Positions 13,258 to 21,971 of a stretch of 43,977 nt of DNA are shown here, one piece after another. Below the pieces are notes generated by a model. That model ran no database searches. It saw only the letters and a list, made by a program, of their open reading frames with translations, and was not told the origin of the DNA. Location: positions 1 to 43,977 of the IMG/VR virus record IMGVR_UViG_3300046454_000739. The stretch is one strand, 5' to 3'. Positions within the stretch are counted from its first letter, which is position 1, and the number at the start of each line of letters is the position of its first letter. Position numbers and translations under genes: made by a program. This DNA comes from a virus.

Positions 13258-13482
13258 TCAGCGGTTGTTGTCTCGGAGGTCGCCTGACGGCTCGCCCGTT
13301 TTGCTAGGCCAATTGCGATGACAATCAATGACCGAAACATCTTCTCCCCTTGCATGCATACGGTGCAGGAAAGAAATTGGTCGCACGTCGCTTGGTTCAA
13401 AAGGTGACCATGTACAAACAATATGATCTCCATGTTTTTTTATAGATTCGTTGAGTGCCGTGATCAATTCGCTGGCTTTCAT
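13258..13482 (-). CDS. Small leftward hypothetical protein (74 aa)
   Basis: The ATG at 13482 has AAGGAAT six bases upstream. The protein begins MKASELITALNESIKKHGDH, a form common in small phage proteins, followed by IVCTWSPFEPSDVRPISF and a polar tail. It runs leftward between rightward early and late genes, so it must have its own promoter. Function unknown; a lysogen-expressed small gene is possible. Confidence 0.55.
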   Translation of the reverse strand: MKASELITALNESIKKHGDHIVCTWSPFEPSDVRPISFLHRMHARGEDVSVIDCHRNWPSKTGEPSGDLRDNNR

Positions 13483-13551
13483 AGGATTCCTTGCCTTGCT
13501 GGATCTGCGTATTCACTGTGAGCAACTCTCTCGACGATAGCACTCAGCCAA

Positions 13552-13578
13552 CAGCCCGCCACTGCGCGGGCTTTTTAT
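13552..13578 (+). terminator. Intrinsic terminator before the holin gene
   Basis: AGCCCGC / GCGGGCT hairpin with a CACTGC-type loop, then CTTTTTATT. The holin ribosome site starts only about 20 bases further on. Confidence 0.75.
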
Positions 13579-13607
13579 TCCTAACTCCCTGACGGGGAGG
13601 AACCGAG

Positions 13608-13940
13608 ATGCCAAACATGCCAGACAAACCAGACACATGGGCGATAGCGCTTGCGTGGTTGAGCCAGCATTCGCCGATCCTCTATGCGGCTGCGCTGTCC
13701 TGCGCTATGGCCGTCTTGCGGATCACTTACGGCGGCGGTACTCGTCGCCAGATGCTAGTGGAAGGCGCCATCTGCGGCGGCCTCACACTGACCATAATCA
13801 GCGGCCTGGACTTCTTCGGCCTGCCACAGAGCATGGCCACCTTTGCCGGTGGCTGGGTTGGTTTCTTGGGCGTGGAGAAGATCCGCAACATCGCGGATCG
13901 GGTGACTGACTTCAAGCTGCCGACCCGCAAAACCGAGTAA
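13608..13940 (+). CDS. Holin, lambda/class II-III type
   Basis: 110 residues with three hydrophobic segments: SPILYAAALSCAMAVLRI (about 22-39), LVEGAICGGLTLTIISGL (about 50-67) and MATFAGGWVGFLGV (about 75-88), and a basic C-terminus. This fits the phage holin, lambda family. It forms inner-membrane holes that release or time the endolysin. GGGGAGG precedes the ATG. It lies at the front of the late region, 26 kb from the endolysin and spanin genes, so the lysis functions are split. Confidence 0.82.
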   Translation: MPNMPDKPDTWAIALAWLSQHSPILYAAALSCAMAVLRITYGGGTRRQMLVEGAICGGLTLTIISGLDFFGLPQSMATFAGGWVGFLGVEKIRNIADRVTDFKLPTRKTE

Positions 13941-14024
13941 GTCGCGACACGTTTCCCGAATCAGCAAATTGTGTCGCGACATTGGATATCGCTATTGCAG
14001 TTATTGCAAAGGCTTCGCATTTAT

Positions 14025-14786
14025 CTAGCGAGTCACTCCCCAAACCGGGCCGTTATACGATTGGCAGTAACATTGCAGTCCCATAGGAGTACCAAACCCT
14101 ATGCCGCAAGCTCCAATCGGGGTTGCGCAAACGCTAGCAGGGGGAGGTGGTGGTGGGGCAGGTAGTGGAGAAGGGGCGGGAATAGGGCCTTGGGCTACCT
14201 GATTCTGCCAGGCTTCAAAGTTGTTTCCAGCTGCGTAGGCCTCATCCTCGACGCTGTTCCAACTGCGCAAATAACGGATTGCGAAATCTCGTACTCCCCA
14301 GTTATTGAACTGCTGCACATGCTTCAGCTCATGGGCCCAAAGCTTGCTATTTCCATAAGCGTCATTAGCATTTTTGAATACGATCACATTTATCAACGTT
14401 ACCGCTTGTGCGTCACCGTATTGAATAGAGAGGTTCGCCAGATTGAGGACTCCCGGGTCTCCAACTTTAAACCTAACATTGTCCATGAGACCGTCAGGGT
14501 AGAAGCCGCGAAGGCTTTGGCGAATTTGAGGAGGTATGGGGTCTGAACCATTGCTAGCGTTGTTTCGTGACTCACGAAACCATTGATCCAATGCAGGGGC
14601 TGCAGCTTGCGCCTGAGCTTCCAGTCGCATGCGGTCAATTTCACGTCCTGCATTATCAGCTTCGCGACCTACGTTGCGAACGATACGATCGGGATGAGTG
14701 ATGTCACCAATTGGGTCCCAAGCGGCAGCATTAAATGATGTAGAACCTACCAACGCTAACAGCGCCGAAGTGAGCACGGTCTTCAT
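14025..14786 (-). CDS. Secreted DUF4157-like HExxH protein, lysogenic cargo
   Basis: 253 residues. A signal peptide is clear (KTVLTSALLALVGSTSFNAAA, cleavage near residue 22). A zinc-protease motif HELKHVQQF sits at 152-160, the form seen in DUF4157-type domains; upstream helices (IVRNVGREADNAGREIDRMR) and QIRQSLRGFYPDGLMDNVRF match the family's usual approach. The C-terminus has a proline-rich linker (PAPSPLPAPPPPPPA) and a four-Cys tail (CATPIGAC...QCYCQ). AGGAG precedes the ATG at 14786. It runs against the late genes and so is probably expressed from its own promoter in the lysogen. Periplasmic or secreted peptidase activity is inference. Confidence 0.72.
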   Translation of the reverse strand: MKTVLTSALLALVGSTSFNAAAWDPIGDITHPDRIVRNVGREADNAGREIDRMRLEAQAQAAAPALDQWFRESRNNASNGSDPIPPQIRQSLRGFYPDGLMDNVRFKVGDPGVLNLANLSIQYGDAQAVTLINVIVFKNANDAYGNSKLWAHELKHVQQFNNWGVRDFAIRYLRSWNSVEDEAYAAGNNFEAWQNQVAQGPIPAPSPLPAPPPPPPASVCATPIGACGIGFGTPMGLQCYCQSYNGPVWGVTR

Positions 14787-14912
14787 AGGTAATCTCCTAT
14801 GGATTAGTAATCATCTAGCGGGACTGCATCATCACACCGCCAAGCCCATTAAAAGCTGACCATTAAAGGTATAGCAGAGAGCATCTGCTATGCATCTAGG
14901 TAAGGAGTGCCA

Positions 14913-15536
14913 ATGAATAGGCCAAATCCTCCTGCCTCGATTCTGGAACTCTCTGAGCGTTCCGACTTAGGCATCTGCCTAACACCAGCGCCTGAGGTAT
15001 GGGAGTGGATAAGCACCGAGATTCTCGCCGACACCGGTAGCATCCACAACGAAGAGCACGCCCATCTGATCGATGCGGACATTCGTGTGATGTGGGCGTC
15101 TACAGCTTTCACGAAGAAGGGACGCACCGTAGTTGGCCAAGCCGAACAGGTAGCGTTCCGTGCCGGCGGTTGGCAGAAGGCGCGAATGGAACAGCAGATG
15201 ATGGATTGGTTTGGTGACGTGCCGTCCTACATCATCACCCTGGCTGCCGACTACTGCGCCCAGTGTTCAGACGCTGACTTCTGCGCGCTGGTTGAGCATG
15301 AGCTTTATCACATCGCCCAGGCGACCGATAAGTACGGACAGCCAGCATTCACCCGAGGCGGCTTACCCAAGCTTGAGATGCGCGGACACGACGTTGAAGA
15401 GTTCGTCGGTGTAGTGCGTCGGTATGGGGCGAGCCCGGCAGTTCAAGAGCTGGTGGACGCTGCAAACAATCCTGCTGAGGTAGGAAAAATGAACATTTCG
15501 AGGGCCTGCGGAACCTGTCTGCTCAAGTCGGCCTGA
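14913..15536 (+). CDS. Putative phage metallopeptidase (PhageMetallopep-like)
   Basis: 207 residues from the ATG at 14913, which has TAAGGAG five bases upstream. It carries VEHELYHIAQ (about 130-139), an HExxH zinc site, with preceding segments DIRVMWASTAFTKKGRTVVG and MMDWFGDVPSYIITLAADYC that match the phage metallopeptidase family found next to terminase genes in Pseudomonas phages. The C-terminus has a CGTC pair. The exact role in phages is not known to me; position before the small terminase suggests a packaging or head-maturation context. No signal peptide, so it acts in the cytoplasm. Confidence 0.8.
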   Translation: MNRPNPPASILELSERSDLGICLTPAPEVWEWISTEILADTGSIHNEEHAHLIDADIRVMWASTAFTKKGRTVVGQAEQVAFRAGGWQKARMEQQMMDWFGDVPSYIITLAADYCAQCSDADFCALVEHELYHIAQATDKYGQPAFTRGGLPKLEMRGHDVEEFVGVVRRYGASPAVQELVDAANNPAEVGKMNISRACGTCLLKSA

Positions 15537-15568
15537 TTCTAGACAGGCCCTAGACGGATAAACAATTT

Positions 15569-16030
15569 ATGGCAGCCCTGAAAAATGAGGTGAAGAGCTT
15601 CATCGTTCAGGCTTTGGCGTGCTTTGACACACCGTCTCAGGTGGCCGAGGCCGTCAAGAACGAATTCGGTGTGGTTCTGACACGCCAACAAGTAGAAAGC
15701 CACGACCCGACCAAGGCATGCAGCAAGGGGCTGGCGGTGAAGTGGCAAACCCTGTTCAGCGACACCCGCCAGCGGTTCCGCGAAGAGACCGCCGAGATCC
15801 CGATCGCGAACCGAGCGTTCCGCCTTCGTGCGATGAACCGGTTTGTGGAGAAGGCCGAGACGATGAAGAACATCGGCCTGGCCATGCAGATCCTCGAGCA
15901 GGCTGCGAAGGAAGTCGGCGACGTCTACGTCAATCGGCATCGGAAGGATGAGCCTGACGACGAACCGGCAATCCCGACGCGCATTCAGGTCGACGTAGTG
16001 GACGCGAGGAAGCCGAATGCCGAGCCTTAA
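15569..16030 (+). CDS. DUF2280 protein, terminase small subunit
   Basis: 153 residues with the DUF2280 pattern: an N-terminal HTH-like region (VKSFIVQALACFDTPSQVAE, then AVKNEFGVVLTRQQVESHDP), the helical REETAEIPIANRAFRLRAMN and a coil MKNIGLAMQILEQAAKEVGD, then an acidic/basic tail. The family sits directly before the large terminase in many Pseudomonas phages and is taken as the small subunit that recognises phage DNA. It overlaps the terL start by 14 bases. Confidence 0.82.
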   Translation: MAALKNEVKSFIVQALACFDTPSQVAEAVKNEFGVVLTRQQVESHDPTKACSKGLAVKWQTLFSDTRQRFREETAEIPIANRAFRLRAMNRFVEKAETMKNIGLAMQILEQAAKEVGDVYVNRHRKDEPDDEPAIPTRIQVDVVDARKPNAEP

Positions 16031-17318
16031 CGTTCCGCAGTCGCAGTTCCTCCTGTTGCCACACAAGTTTCGCGCCTTCGTTGCTGGATTCGGCTCCGGG
16101 AAGACCTGGGTCGGCTGCTCGGCGCTCAGCAAGCATTTCATGGAGTGGCCGGGCGTCAACGCTGGTTACTTCGCTCCGACTTACCCGCAGATTCGAGACA
16201 TCTTCTATCCCACGATGGAGGAGGTGGCCTACGACTGGGGGCTGAAGACCAAAATCAACCAGGCGAACCATGAGGTTCACATCTACAGCGGCCGGCAGTA
16301 TCGCGGCACTGTGATTTGCCGGTCGATGGAGAAGCCACAGACCATCGTCGGTTTCAAGATCGGCCACGCTCTGGTGGATGAGCTGGACGTGCTGACGTCG
16401 ATCAAGGCTCAGCAAGCCTGGCGCAAGATCATTGCCCGGATGCGTTACAACATCCCTGGGCTGAAGAACGGCGTGGATGTGACCACGACGCCGGAAGGCT
16501 TCAAGTTCGTCTTCCTCCAGTTCGTGAAGCAGCTACGCGACAAGCCGGCGCTGAAGGAAATGTATGGCCTGATTCAGGCAAGCACCTTCGACAACGAACT
16601 GAACCTGCCTGACGACTACATCGCATCACTGATGGAGTCGTACCCCGAGCAGCTGATCCGCGCTTACCTGAATGGCCAGTTCGTCAACCTGACATCCGGG
16701 TCGATCTACCACGCTTACGACCGCAAGCTGAACCAGTGTTTTGACACCGTGCAGTCCGGCGAGCCCTTGTTCATCGGCATGGACTTCAACGTCGGCAAGA
16801 TGGCAGCAATCACCCATGTCAAACGTGATCAGGGCCTGCCGCGCGCCGTGGACGAGTTGATGGATGGCTATGACACGCCGGACATGATCCGGCGCATCAA
16901 GGAACGGTATTGGGAACACACCGGCAACGATTACAAGAAGACCTGCGAGATTCGGATCTACCCGGACGCCTCCGGTGATTCGCGCAAATCGGTCAATGCA
17001 AGCCTTACCGATATCGCCATGCTCAAGCAAGCAGGCTTCACGGTCATTGCGCCGGCGGCCAACCCACCGGTGAAGGACCGGATCAACGCCATGAACGCCA
17101 TGTTCTGCAACGCGCAGGGCGAGCGGCGTTACCTGGTGAACCCGTTTACATGCCCGACCTACGCCGACGGCCTCGAACAGCAGATCTGGGCGCCCAACGG
17201 CGAGCCGGACAAGAGCCAAGGCAACGACCACGCCAACGACGGCGGCGGTTACTTCATCCACCGCGAGTACCCGATCATCAAACCGGTCACCGCTATCAAA
17301 ATGGGATACGCCCGATGA
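16017..17318 (+). CDS. terL: Terminase large subunit
   Basis: 433 residues. Walker A is GFGSGKT (24-30) and Walker B HALVDELD (117-124), the ATPase that pumps DNA into the head. The C-terminal nuclease domain shows GMDFNVGKMAAITHV as its first acidic strand and IYPDASGDSRKS as a second, with HANDGGGYFIHREYP near the end as the third. Length and motifs fit the PBSX/T4-like terminase superfamily. ATGA overlap with the portal gene. Confidence 0.92.
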   Translation: MPSLNVPQSQFLLLPHKFRAFVAGFGSGKTWVGCSALSKHFMEWPGVNAGYFAPTYPQIRDIFYPTMEEVAYDWGLKTKINQANHEVHIYSGRQYRGTVICRSMEKPQTIVGFKIGHALVDELDVLTSIKAQQAWRKIIARMRYNIPGLKNGVDVTTTPEGFKFVFLQFVKQLRDKPALKEMYGLIQASTFDNELNLPDDYIASLMESYPEQLIRAYLNGQFVNLTSGSIYHAYDRKLNQCFDTVQSGEPLFIGMDFNVGKMAAITHVKRDQGLPRAVDELMDGYDTPDMIRRIKERYWEHTGNDYKKTCEIRIYPDASGDSRKSVNASLTDIAMLKQAGFTVIAPAANPPVKDRINAMNAMFCNAQGERRYLVNPFTCPTYADGLEQQIWAPNGEPDKSQGNDHANDGGGYFIHREYPIIKPVTAIKMGYAR

Positions 17319-18733
17319 GCAACGACGTCTCCTTCAAGCGGGCGGACTACATCGAAGTGCTGGATCGCTGGTCGACCGTTCGCGACGTTTGCGCCGGACA
17401 GCACCGGGTTGTCGACCGACTGCCTTACATCAATGCTCACGATAAATCGCCGGAGAACGTTGATCGCAACAAGGCCTATCGCGAGCGAGCGGTGTTCAAG
17501 AATGCCACCGGGCATACGCGAAATGGCTTGCTCGGTTTGGCGTTTCACAAAGACCCAACGTTGGTTGTTGCGAAGAAGATGGAGTATCTGCAGGACAATG
17601 CCAACGGCTCTGGTGTGAGCATCTATCAGCACTCACAGGGCACGCTTGAAAAAGTGCTTGAGGCTGGGCGCCACGGTTTGTACGTCGACTATCACCAGGA
17701 CGCTGGCACCGGTGGCCACTCCGTAATCCTCTCGTACTGCGCCGAAGACATCATCAACTGGCGCACGGGCATGGTGAACGGTCACAGCGTACTGACCTTG
17801 GTGGTGCTGCGCGAGTCGCCGGAGATCGAAGACGGTTTCGGTTTCAAGGTGGTCGAGCAGTACCGGGAACTGGCTCTCGAGGATGACGGCTTTGTCTGCC
17901 GTGTTTGGCGCAGGTCCGGGCCGAAAGGCGGCGGGCCGCTGGCTGTTGTTGAGGAGTTCAAGCCTACCGGCGGCGCCGGCCGCCTGAAGGAGATCCCTTT
18001 CACCTTCGTCGGCGCGCAGAACAACGATCCGAGCATTGACGAGTCGCCGCTCTACGACATCGCCATGATCAACCTGGGCCATTACCGGAACAGCGCCGAC
18101 TACGAGGACAGCGTCTTCTGGTGCGGCCAGGCTCAACCGTGGATATCCGGCCTGGACGAGCAGTGGCGCGACTGGATGGAGAAGAATGGCGTCTACGTTG
18201 GTTCCCGTGCACCGATGATGCTGCCTGCCGGCGGACAGTTCGGCTATGCCCAGCCACTGCCGAACACGCTGGTGAAGGAGGCCATGGCCGACAAGAACCA
18301 GATGATGATCGAACTCGGCGCACGGATGGTCGTGGCGTCTCTCTCGTCCAAGACGGCGACCGAAGCCCGTGGTGATCAGTCAGCCTCGACGTCGGTGCTC
18401 GCCGGCTGCGTGGCCAACGTCAGCGAGGCTTACACCCGGGCGATCATGTGGTGCTGCACCTACATGGGCGTCGACGACGCGAAGGTTGCTTATCAGATCA
18501 ACCAAGAGTTCGTGGAGCTGACGGCTGATCCACAGATGATCACCGCATTGGTCGGCCTCTGGCAGAACGGCGGCTTCGCCAAAGCGGATCTTCGGGCCTA
18601 CCTTCGCAAACTCGGCCTGATTGCGCCTGAGCGCACAGACCAGCAGATCGATGGCGAGCTGGCAGAGCAGGGCGACGGCTTGGGCCTGGACGATGAGGAC
18701 AAAGTAGATGGCGGCAAACCAAGCAATCCTTGA
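17315..18733 (+). CDS. Portal protein, DUF4055 family
   Basis: 472 residues from the ATG at 17315, overlapping the terL stop. The N-terminal part (KRADYIEVLDRWSTVRDVCA, NVDRNKAYRERAVFKNATGH, TRNGLLGLAFHKDP) and later SILSYCAEDIINWR-type and PLYDIAMINLGHYRNSADYE segments match DUF4055 proteins, which hold the portal position between terminase and head morphogenesis genes. The acidic C-terminus ends with LGLDDEDKVDGG. The portal ring is the DNA gate at one head vertex. An upstream in-frame extension inside terL is not used. Confidence 0.87.
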   Translation: MSNDVSFKRADYIEVLDRWSTVRDVCAGQHRVVDRLPYINAHDKSPENVDRNKAYRERAVFKNATGHTRNGLLGLAFHKDPTLVVAKKMEYLQDNANGSGVSIYQHSQGTLEKVLEAGRHGLYVDYHQDAGTGGHSVILSYCAEDIINWRTGMVNGHSVLTLVVLRESPEIEDGFGFKVVEQYRELALEDDGFVCRVWRRSGPKGGGPLAVVEEFKPTGGAGRLKEIPFTFVGAQNNDPSIDESPLYDIAMINLGHYRNSADYEDSVFWCGQAQPWISGLDEQWRDWMEKNGVYVGSRAPMMLPAGGQFGYAQPLPNTLVKEAMADKNQMMIELGARMVVASLSSKTATEARGDQSASTSVLAGCVANVSEAYTRAIMWCCTYMGVDDAKVAYQINQEFVELTADPQMITALVGLWQNGGFAKADLRAYLRKLGLIAPERTDQQIDGELAEQGDGLGLDDEDKVDGGKPSNP

Positions 18734-19793
18734 CGCCACTATTCGGCACGCTGTCTTCCTCGAAAAGCTGAAGGCTGGGGAGGTCGGCAAGTTCGCCCCC
18801 TTCCTGAAGGAGATCGACCGCTCGATCCGCGACCGGCTCACCCAGTCGGATCTGACCGAGTACAACGTGAAGCGGCTGGAGGCGCTGCTGAAAGAGGTCG
18901 ACAGTCTGCTGCTGGGTATCTTCGACCGCTACAGCGCGCAGCTGAACCTCGACCTGATCGACATCGCCAACTACGAGGCTGAGTTTGAAGCGTCGAGCCT
19001 GGCCCGGTCGGCGCCGGTTGGTGTTTCGTTGGATGTGGTCGCACCGACGGCGGCGGCTATCCGCACCGCGGTGCTGACCAATCCCCTCAGTGTGCGCGGC
19101 ACCGGTGGCGGCAAGCTGCTGAAGTCGTTCATCAAGGGCTGGACCAGTGCTGAACGGGAGCGCGTCACCGGCACGATCCGGCAGGGCTTCTTCGAAGGGC
19201 AGACGAACTTCCAGATCATCCGAAACGTTCGCGGCACCAGGGCGGCAGGCTACAAGGACGGGATTCTCGCAACCACCAACCGCAATGCCAGCACGGTCGT
19301 GCACACTGCGATTCAGCATGTGTCGTCTCAGGCGCGCATGGAGGTGGCCAAGGCCAACACGGACATCGTGTCAGAAGTCGAAATGGTCGCAACGCTGGAC
19401 AGCAAGACCAGCCAGCAGTGTCGGTCGATGGATAAGCGACGGTATCCGGTCGATTCCGGGCCGAGGCCGCCGTTTCACCCTAATTGCCGAACTACGTTTG
19501 TCCTGCTGACCAAGCTCAGTGAGATGTTCGCCAAAGGCGCTACCCGGGCGGCGGTGGGCGCAGATGGAGCGGGGCAGGTCAGTGCGAGCCTCGACTATTA
19601 CCAGTGGCTTCAGCAGCAGCCAGCGTCGTTTCAGGACGTGGCAATCGGGCCGGTGCGGGCCAAGCTGTTCCGGGAGGGCGGATTGAGCGTTGAGCGCTTT
19701 GCAGAGCTGCAGCTCGATCGAAACTTCTCTCCGCTAACTCTAGTGCAGATGCGCAATCTAGAGCCTTTGGCTTTCGAGCGTGCAAAACTATAG
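18708..19793 (+). CDS. Head morphogenesis protein (SPP1 gp7 / Mu F-like)
   Basis: 361 residues. The C-terminal half carries the family signature: TVVHTAIQHVSSQARMEVAK, then VEMVATLDSKTSQQCRSMDK and PFHPNCRTTF near residues 257-266. The N-terminal half is helical (LKEIDRSIRDRLTQSDLTEY, VKRLEALLKEVDSLL). Such minor head proteins are packaged or act during head assembly next to the portal. The start overlaps the portal gene by 26 bases and has GAGG upstream. Confidence 0.88.
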   Translation: MAANQAILDATIRHAVFLEKLKAGEVGKFAPFLKEIDRSIRDRLTQSDLTEYNVKRLEALLKEVDSLLLGIFDRYSAQLNLDLIDIANYEAEFEASSLARSAPVGVSLDVVAPTAAAIRTAVLTNPLSVRGTGGGKLLKSFIKGWTSAERERVTGTIRQGFFEGQTNFQIIRNVRGTRAAGYKDGILATTNRNASTVVHTAIQHVSSQARMEVAKANTDIVSEVEMVATLDSKTSQQCRSMDKRRYPVDSGPRPPFHPNCRTTFVLLTKLSEMFAKGATRAAVGADGAGQVSASLDYYQWLQQQPASFQDVAIGPVRAKLFREGGLSVERFAELQLDRNFSPLTLVQMRNLEPLAFERAKL

Positions 19794-19825
19794 GCTGGCG
19801 ACCTTTTAGTCTGAGTCGCGCCTTT

Positions 19826-20152
19826 ATGCTTAAAAAATTGACAGCAAGTGAAATCAACCAGGTGGTAAGGATTTTCCAGTCCGCTATTACCAATCGCGAA
19901 AATGCGGCAGTGGTTTTGAATGAGGTGATGGCTATTCACAAGCTGAACACCGATTTAATTGTTCACTCAAAAGCTGTCGATCACGGCTTAGTCACTGCTT
20001 TATTAATAATGTTAGAAAATCCCGACATTTATGATCTCGAAGGCGAAAAATTGCCGCTTATCACCCCAATCATCGAAAAAATCTGCGTTGCCCGACCAAT
20101 CCTCAGTCTGCGTGATAGGGGACGGCGCTTTGAAGTTGAAATAGGTCTTTAA
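19826..20152 (+). CDS. AT-rich small gene in the head module, unknown (108 aa)
   Basis: An all-helical cytosolic protein (LTASEINQVVRIFQSAITNR, NAAVVLNEVMAIHKLNTDLI, AVDHGLVTALLIMLENPDIY). Codon use (TTA, ATT, GAT) is more AT-rich than its GC-rich neighbours, which suggests later acquisition. The ATG lacks a good ribosome site, so the true start could be further in. It is followed at once by a terminator, making a small insertion between the head morphogenesis and scaffold genes. No family recognised. Confidence 0.6.
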   Translation: MLKKLTASEINQVVRIFQSAITNRENAAVVLNEVMAIHKLNTDLIVHSKAVDHGLVTALLIMLENPDIYDLEGEKLPLITPIIEKICVARPILSLRDRGRRFEVEIGL

Positions 20153-20155
20153 CGC

Positions 20156-20180
20156 AAACCCGCTTCGGCGGGTTTTTTTA
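20156..20180 (+). terminator. Intrinsic terminator
   Basis: AACCCGC-TTCG-GCGGGTT hairpin followed by TTTTT, directly before the scaffold gene leader. Confidence 0.85.
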
Positions 20181-20222
20181 TGCCTGCAAAGCGGGCAACA
20201 CATACCCAAGGGGTGCATCAAC

Positions 20223-20951
20223 ATGGCAGAAGAAAACGAAATCGACCTAGACAACCCGGCAATCAAGGCCGCTATCGCGACTGCCGTTGAGGCCTCCGTA
20301 TCTGGTCTGAAAACCAAAAACTCCGAACTGCTGGGCAAGCTGAAGGAAACCACCGGCAAGCTCAGCCAGTTCGAAACTCAGTTCGAGGGCATCGACATTG
20401 ATGCCGTCAAAGGCTTGCTCAGCCGGGCCGGCCAAGATGAAGAAACCAAGCTGCTGACCGAGGGCAAGGTGGACGAGGTCTTCAACCGCCGCACCGAGCG
20501 CCTGCGTGGCGACTACGACAAGCAGTTGAAGACCGTCACAGCGCGCGCCGAGAAGGCCGAAGCATTCGCCGCCAAGTTCCAGGGCAAAGTCCTGGGCGAC
20601 TCGGTACGCGGGGCAGCACTCAAGGCCGGCGCACTTCCTGAAGCAACCGACGACATCATCTTGCGCGCCAAAGGCGTGTTCTCGTTGAACGAAGAGGGCG
20701 AAGCGGTCGCCGTTGATGAATCCGGCCAGGTCATCCTCGGTAAAGACGGCAAGACCCCTCTGACTCCGCTCGAATGGGCGGAATCTCTGCGCGAAAGCGC
20801 ACCTCATCTGTGGCCAAGGGCTTCAGGAACACAAGCCCCGGGCGGGGGTGGCGGCCAGGCTGCATTCAAGCGCTCCGAAATGACTGCCGAGCAAAAGCGC
20901 GACTACCAGCGCAAGCACGGCCAAACCGCATACCTGCAATTGCCCAAGTAA
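20223..20951 (+). CDS. Capsid scaffold protein
   Basis: 242 residues, acidic and coiled coil in the N-terminal two thirds (SELLGKLKETTGKLSQFETQ, TERLRGDYDKQLKTVTARAE), with a Gly-rich linker (PGGGGG) and a basic C-terminal segment (SEMTAEQKRDYQRKHGQ) likely to bind the capsid inner face. This is the usual build of phage scaffolds, which shape the prohead and are then lost. It lies right before the major capsid gene. Confidence 0.82.
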   Translation: MAEENEIDLDNPAIKAAIATAVEASVSGLKTKNSELLGKLKETTGKLSQFETQFEGIDIDAVKGLLSRAGQDEETKLLTEGKVDEVFNRRTERLRGDYDKQLKTVTARAEKAEAFAAKFQGKVLGDSVRGAALKAGALPEATDDIILRAKGVFSLNEEGEAVAVDESGQVILGKDGKTPLTPLEWAESLRESAPHLWPRASGTQAPGGGGGQAAFKRSEMTAEQKRDYQRKHGQTAYLQLPK

Positions 20952-20963
20952 GGGGATCCACCC

Positions 20964-21926
20964 ATGGCAACGACTGTGAACAGCGACCTGATCATCTACA
21001 ACGATGAGGCGCAAACCGCATACCTGGAGCGTGTCCAGGACAACCTCGACGTGTTCAACGCATCGTCCAATGGCGCGATCGTGCTCGACAACGAGCTGAT
21101 CGAAGGCGACTTCCGCAAGCGCTCTTTCTACAAGATCGGCGGCTCGCTGGAGCATCGCGACGTCAACTCCACCGGCAAAGTGACTGCGAAGAAGATCGGT
21201 GCGGGCGAAGCCGTTGGTGTCAAGGCGCCGTGGAAGTACGGTCCGTACCAGACCACCGAAGAGGCGTTCAAGCGTCGTGGTCGTCCGGTCGACGAGTTCT
21301 CCCAGATCATCGGCGCCGACGTTGCCGACGCCACTCTGGAAGGTTTCATCCAGTACGCCACTGCTGCGCTGCGCGCCTCCATCAGCTCCAACGCTGACAT
21401 GGTGGTTTCGGCCAACATTGAGACCGACGGCAAGAAGACCCTGACCCGCGGCATGCGCAAGTTCGGTGACAAGTTCGGCCGCATTGCGCTGTGGGTCATG
21501 CATTCCAGCGCTTACTTCGACATTGTCGACGAGGCGATTGCGAACAAGGTCTACGAAGAGGCGGGTGTCGTCATCTACGGCGGCCTGCCAGGTACTCTCG
21601 GCAAGCCGGTGCTGGTGACCGACACCGCGCCCGCAGATGTGATCTTCGGCCTGCTGCCAAACGCTGTGGTGATCACTGAGTCGCAGGCGCCGGGCTTCCG
21701 TTCGTACGCGGTGAATGACGAAGAGAACCTGGGCATCGGCTACCGCGCTGAAGGCACCGTCAACATCGATGTGCTCGGCTACAGCTGGAAGGAAGCCGCT
21801 GGTGGTGCGAACCCAACGCTTGCCGCCGTGGGTTCGGCTGCGAACTGGGTCAAGCATTCCAACAGCAACAAAGTGACAGCTGGCGTGCTGATCACCCTGA
21901 CCACCACGCCACCAGCCGGCGGCTGA
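20964..21926 (+). CDS. Major capsid protein
   Basis: 320 residues directly after the scaffold, with AAGGGGAT-type purine sequence before the ATG. Segments such as NGAIVLDNELIEGDFRKRSF, RRGRPVDEFSQIIGADVADA and GRIALWVMHSSAYFDIVDEA, and PADVIFGLLPNAVVITESQA are typical of HK97-fold capsid proteins of Pseudomonas siphophages. It forms the icosahedral shell. No protease gene of the HK97 type is seen nearby. Confidence 0.87.
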   Translation: MATTVNSDLIIYNDEAQTAYLERVQDNLDVFNASSNGAIVLDNELIEGDFRKRSFYKIGGSLEHRDVNSTGKVTAKKIGAGEAVGVKAPWKYGPYQTTEEAFKRRGRPVDEFSQIIGADVADATLEGFIQYATAALRASISSNADMVVSANIETDGKKTLTRGMRKFGDKFGRIALWVMHSSAYFDIVDEAIANKVYEEAGVVIYGGLPGTLGKPVLVTDTAPADVIFGLLPNAVVITESQAPGFRSYAVNDEENLGIGYRAEGTVNIDVLGYSWKEAAGGANPTLAAVGSAANWVKHSNSNKVTAGVLITLTTTPPAGG

Positions 21927-21971
21927 TACTGGCGCTGACAGCGGCCAGCAATGGCCGCTACGGAGACTCTT

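Noticed and set aside
17150-17314. Upstream extension of the portal frame inside terL
   Set aside because: The extension is arginine-rich out-of-frame terL sequence; the ATG at 17315 overlapping the terL stop is the natural start.
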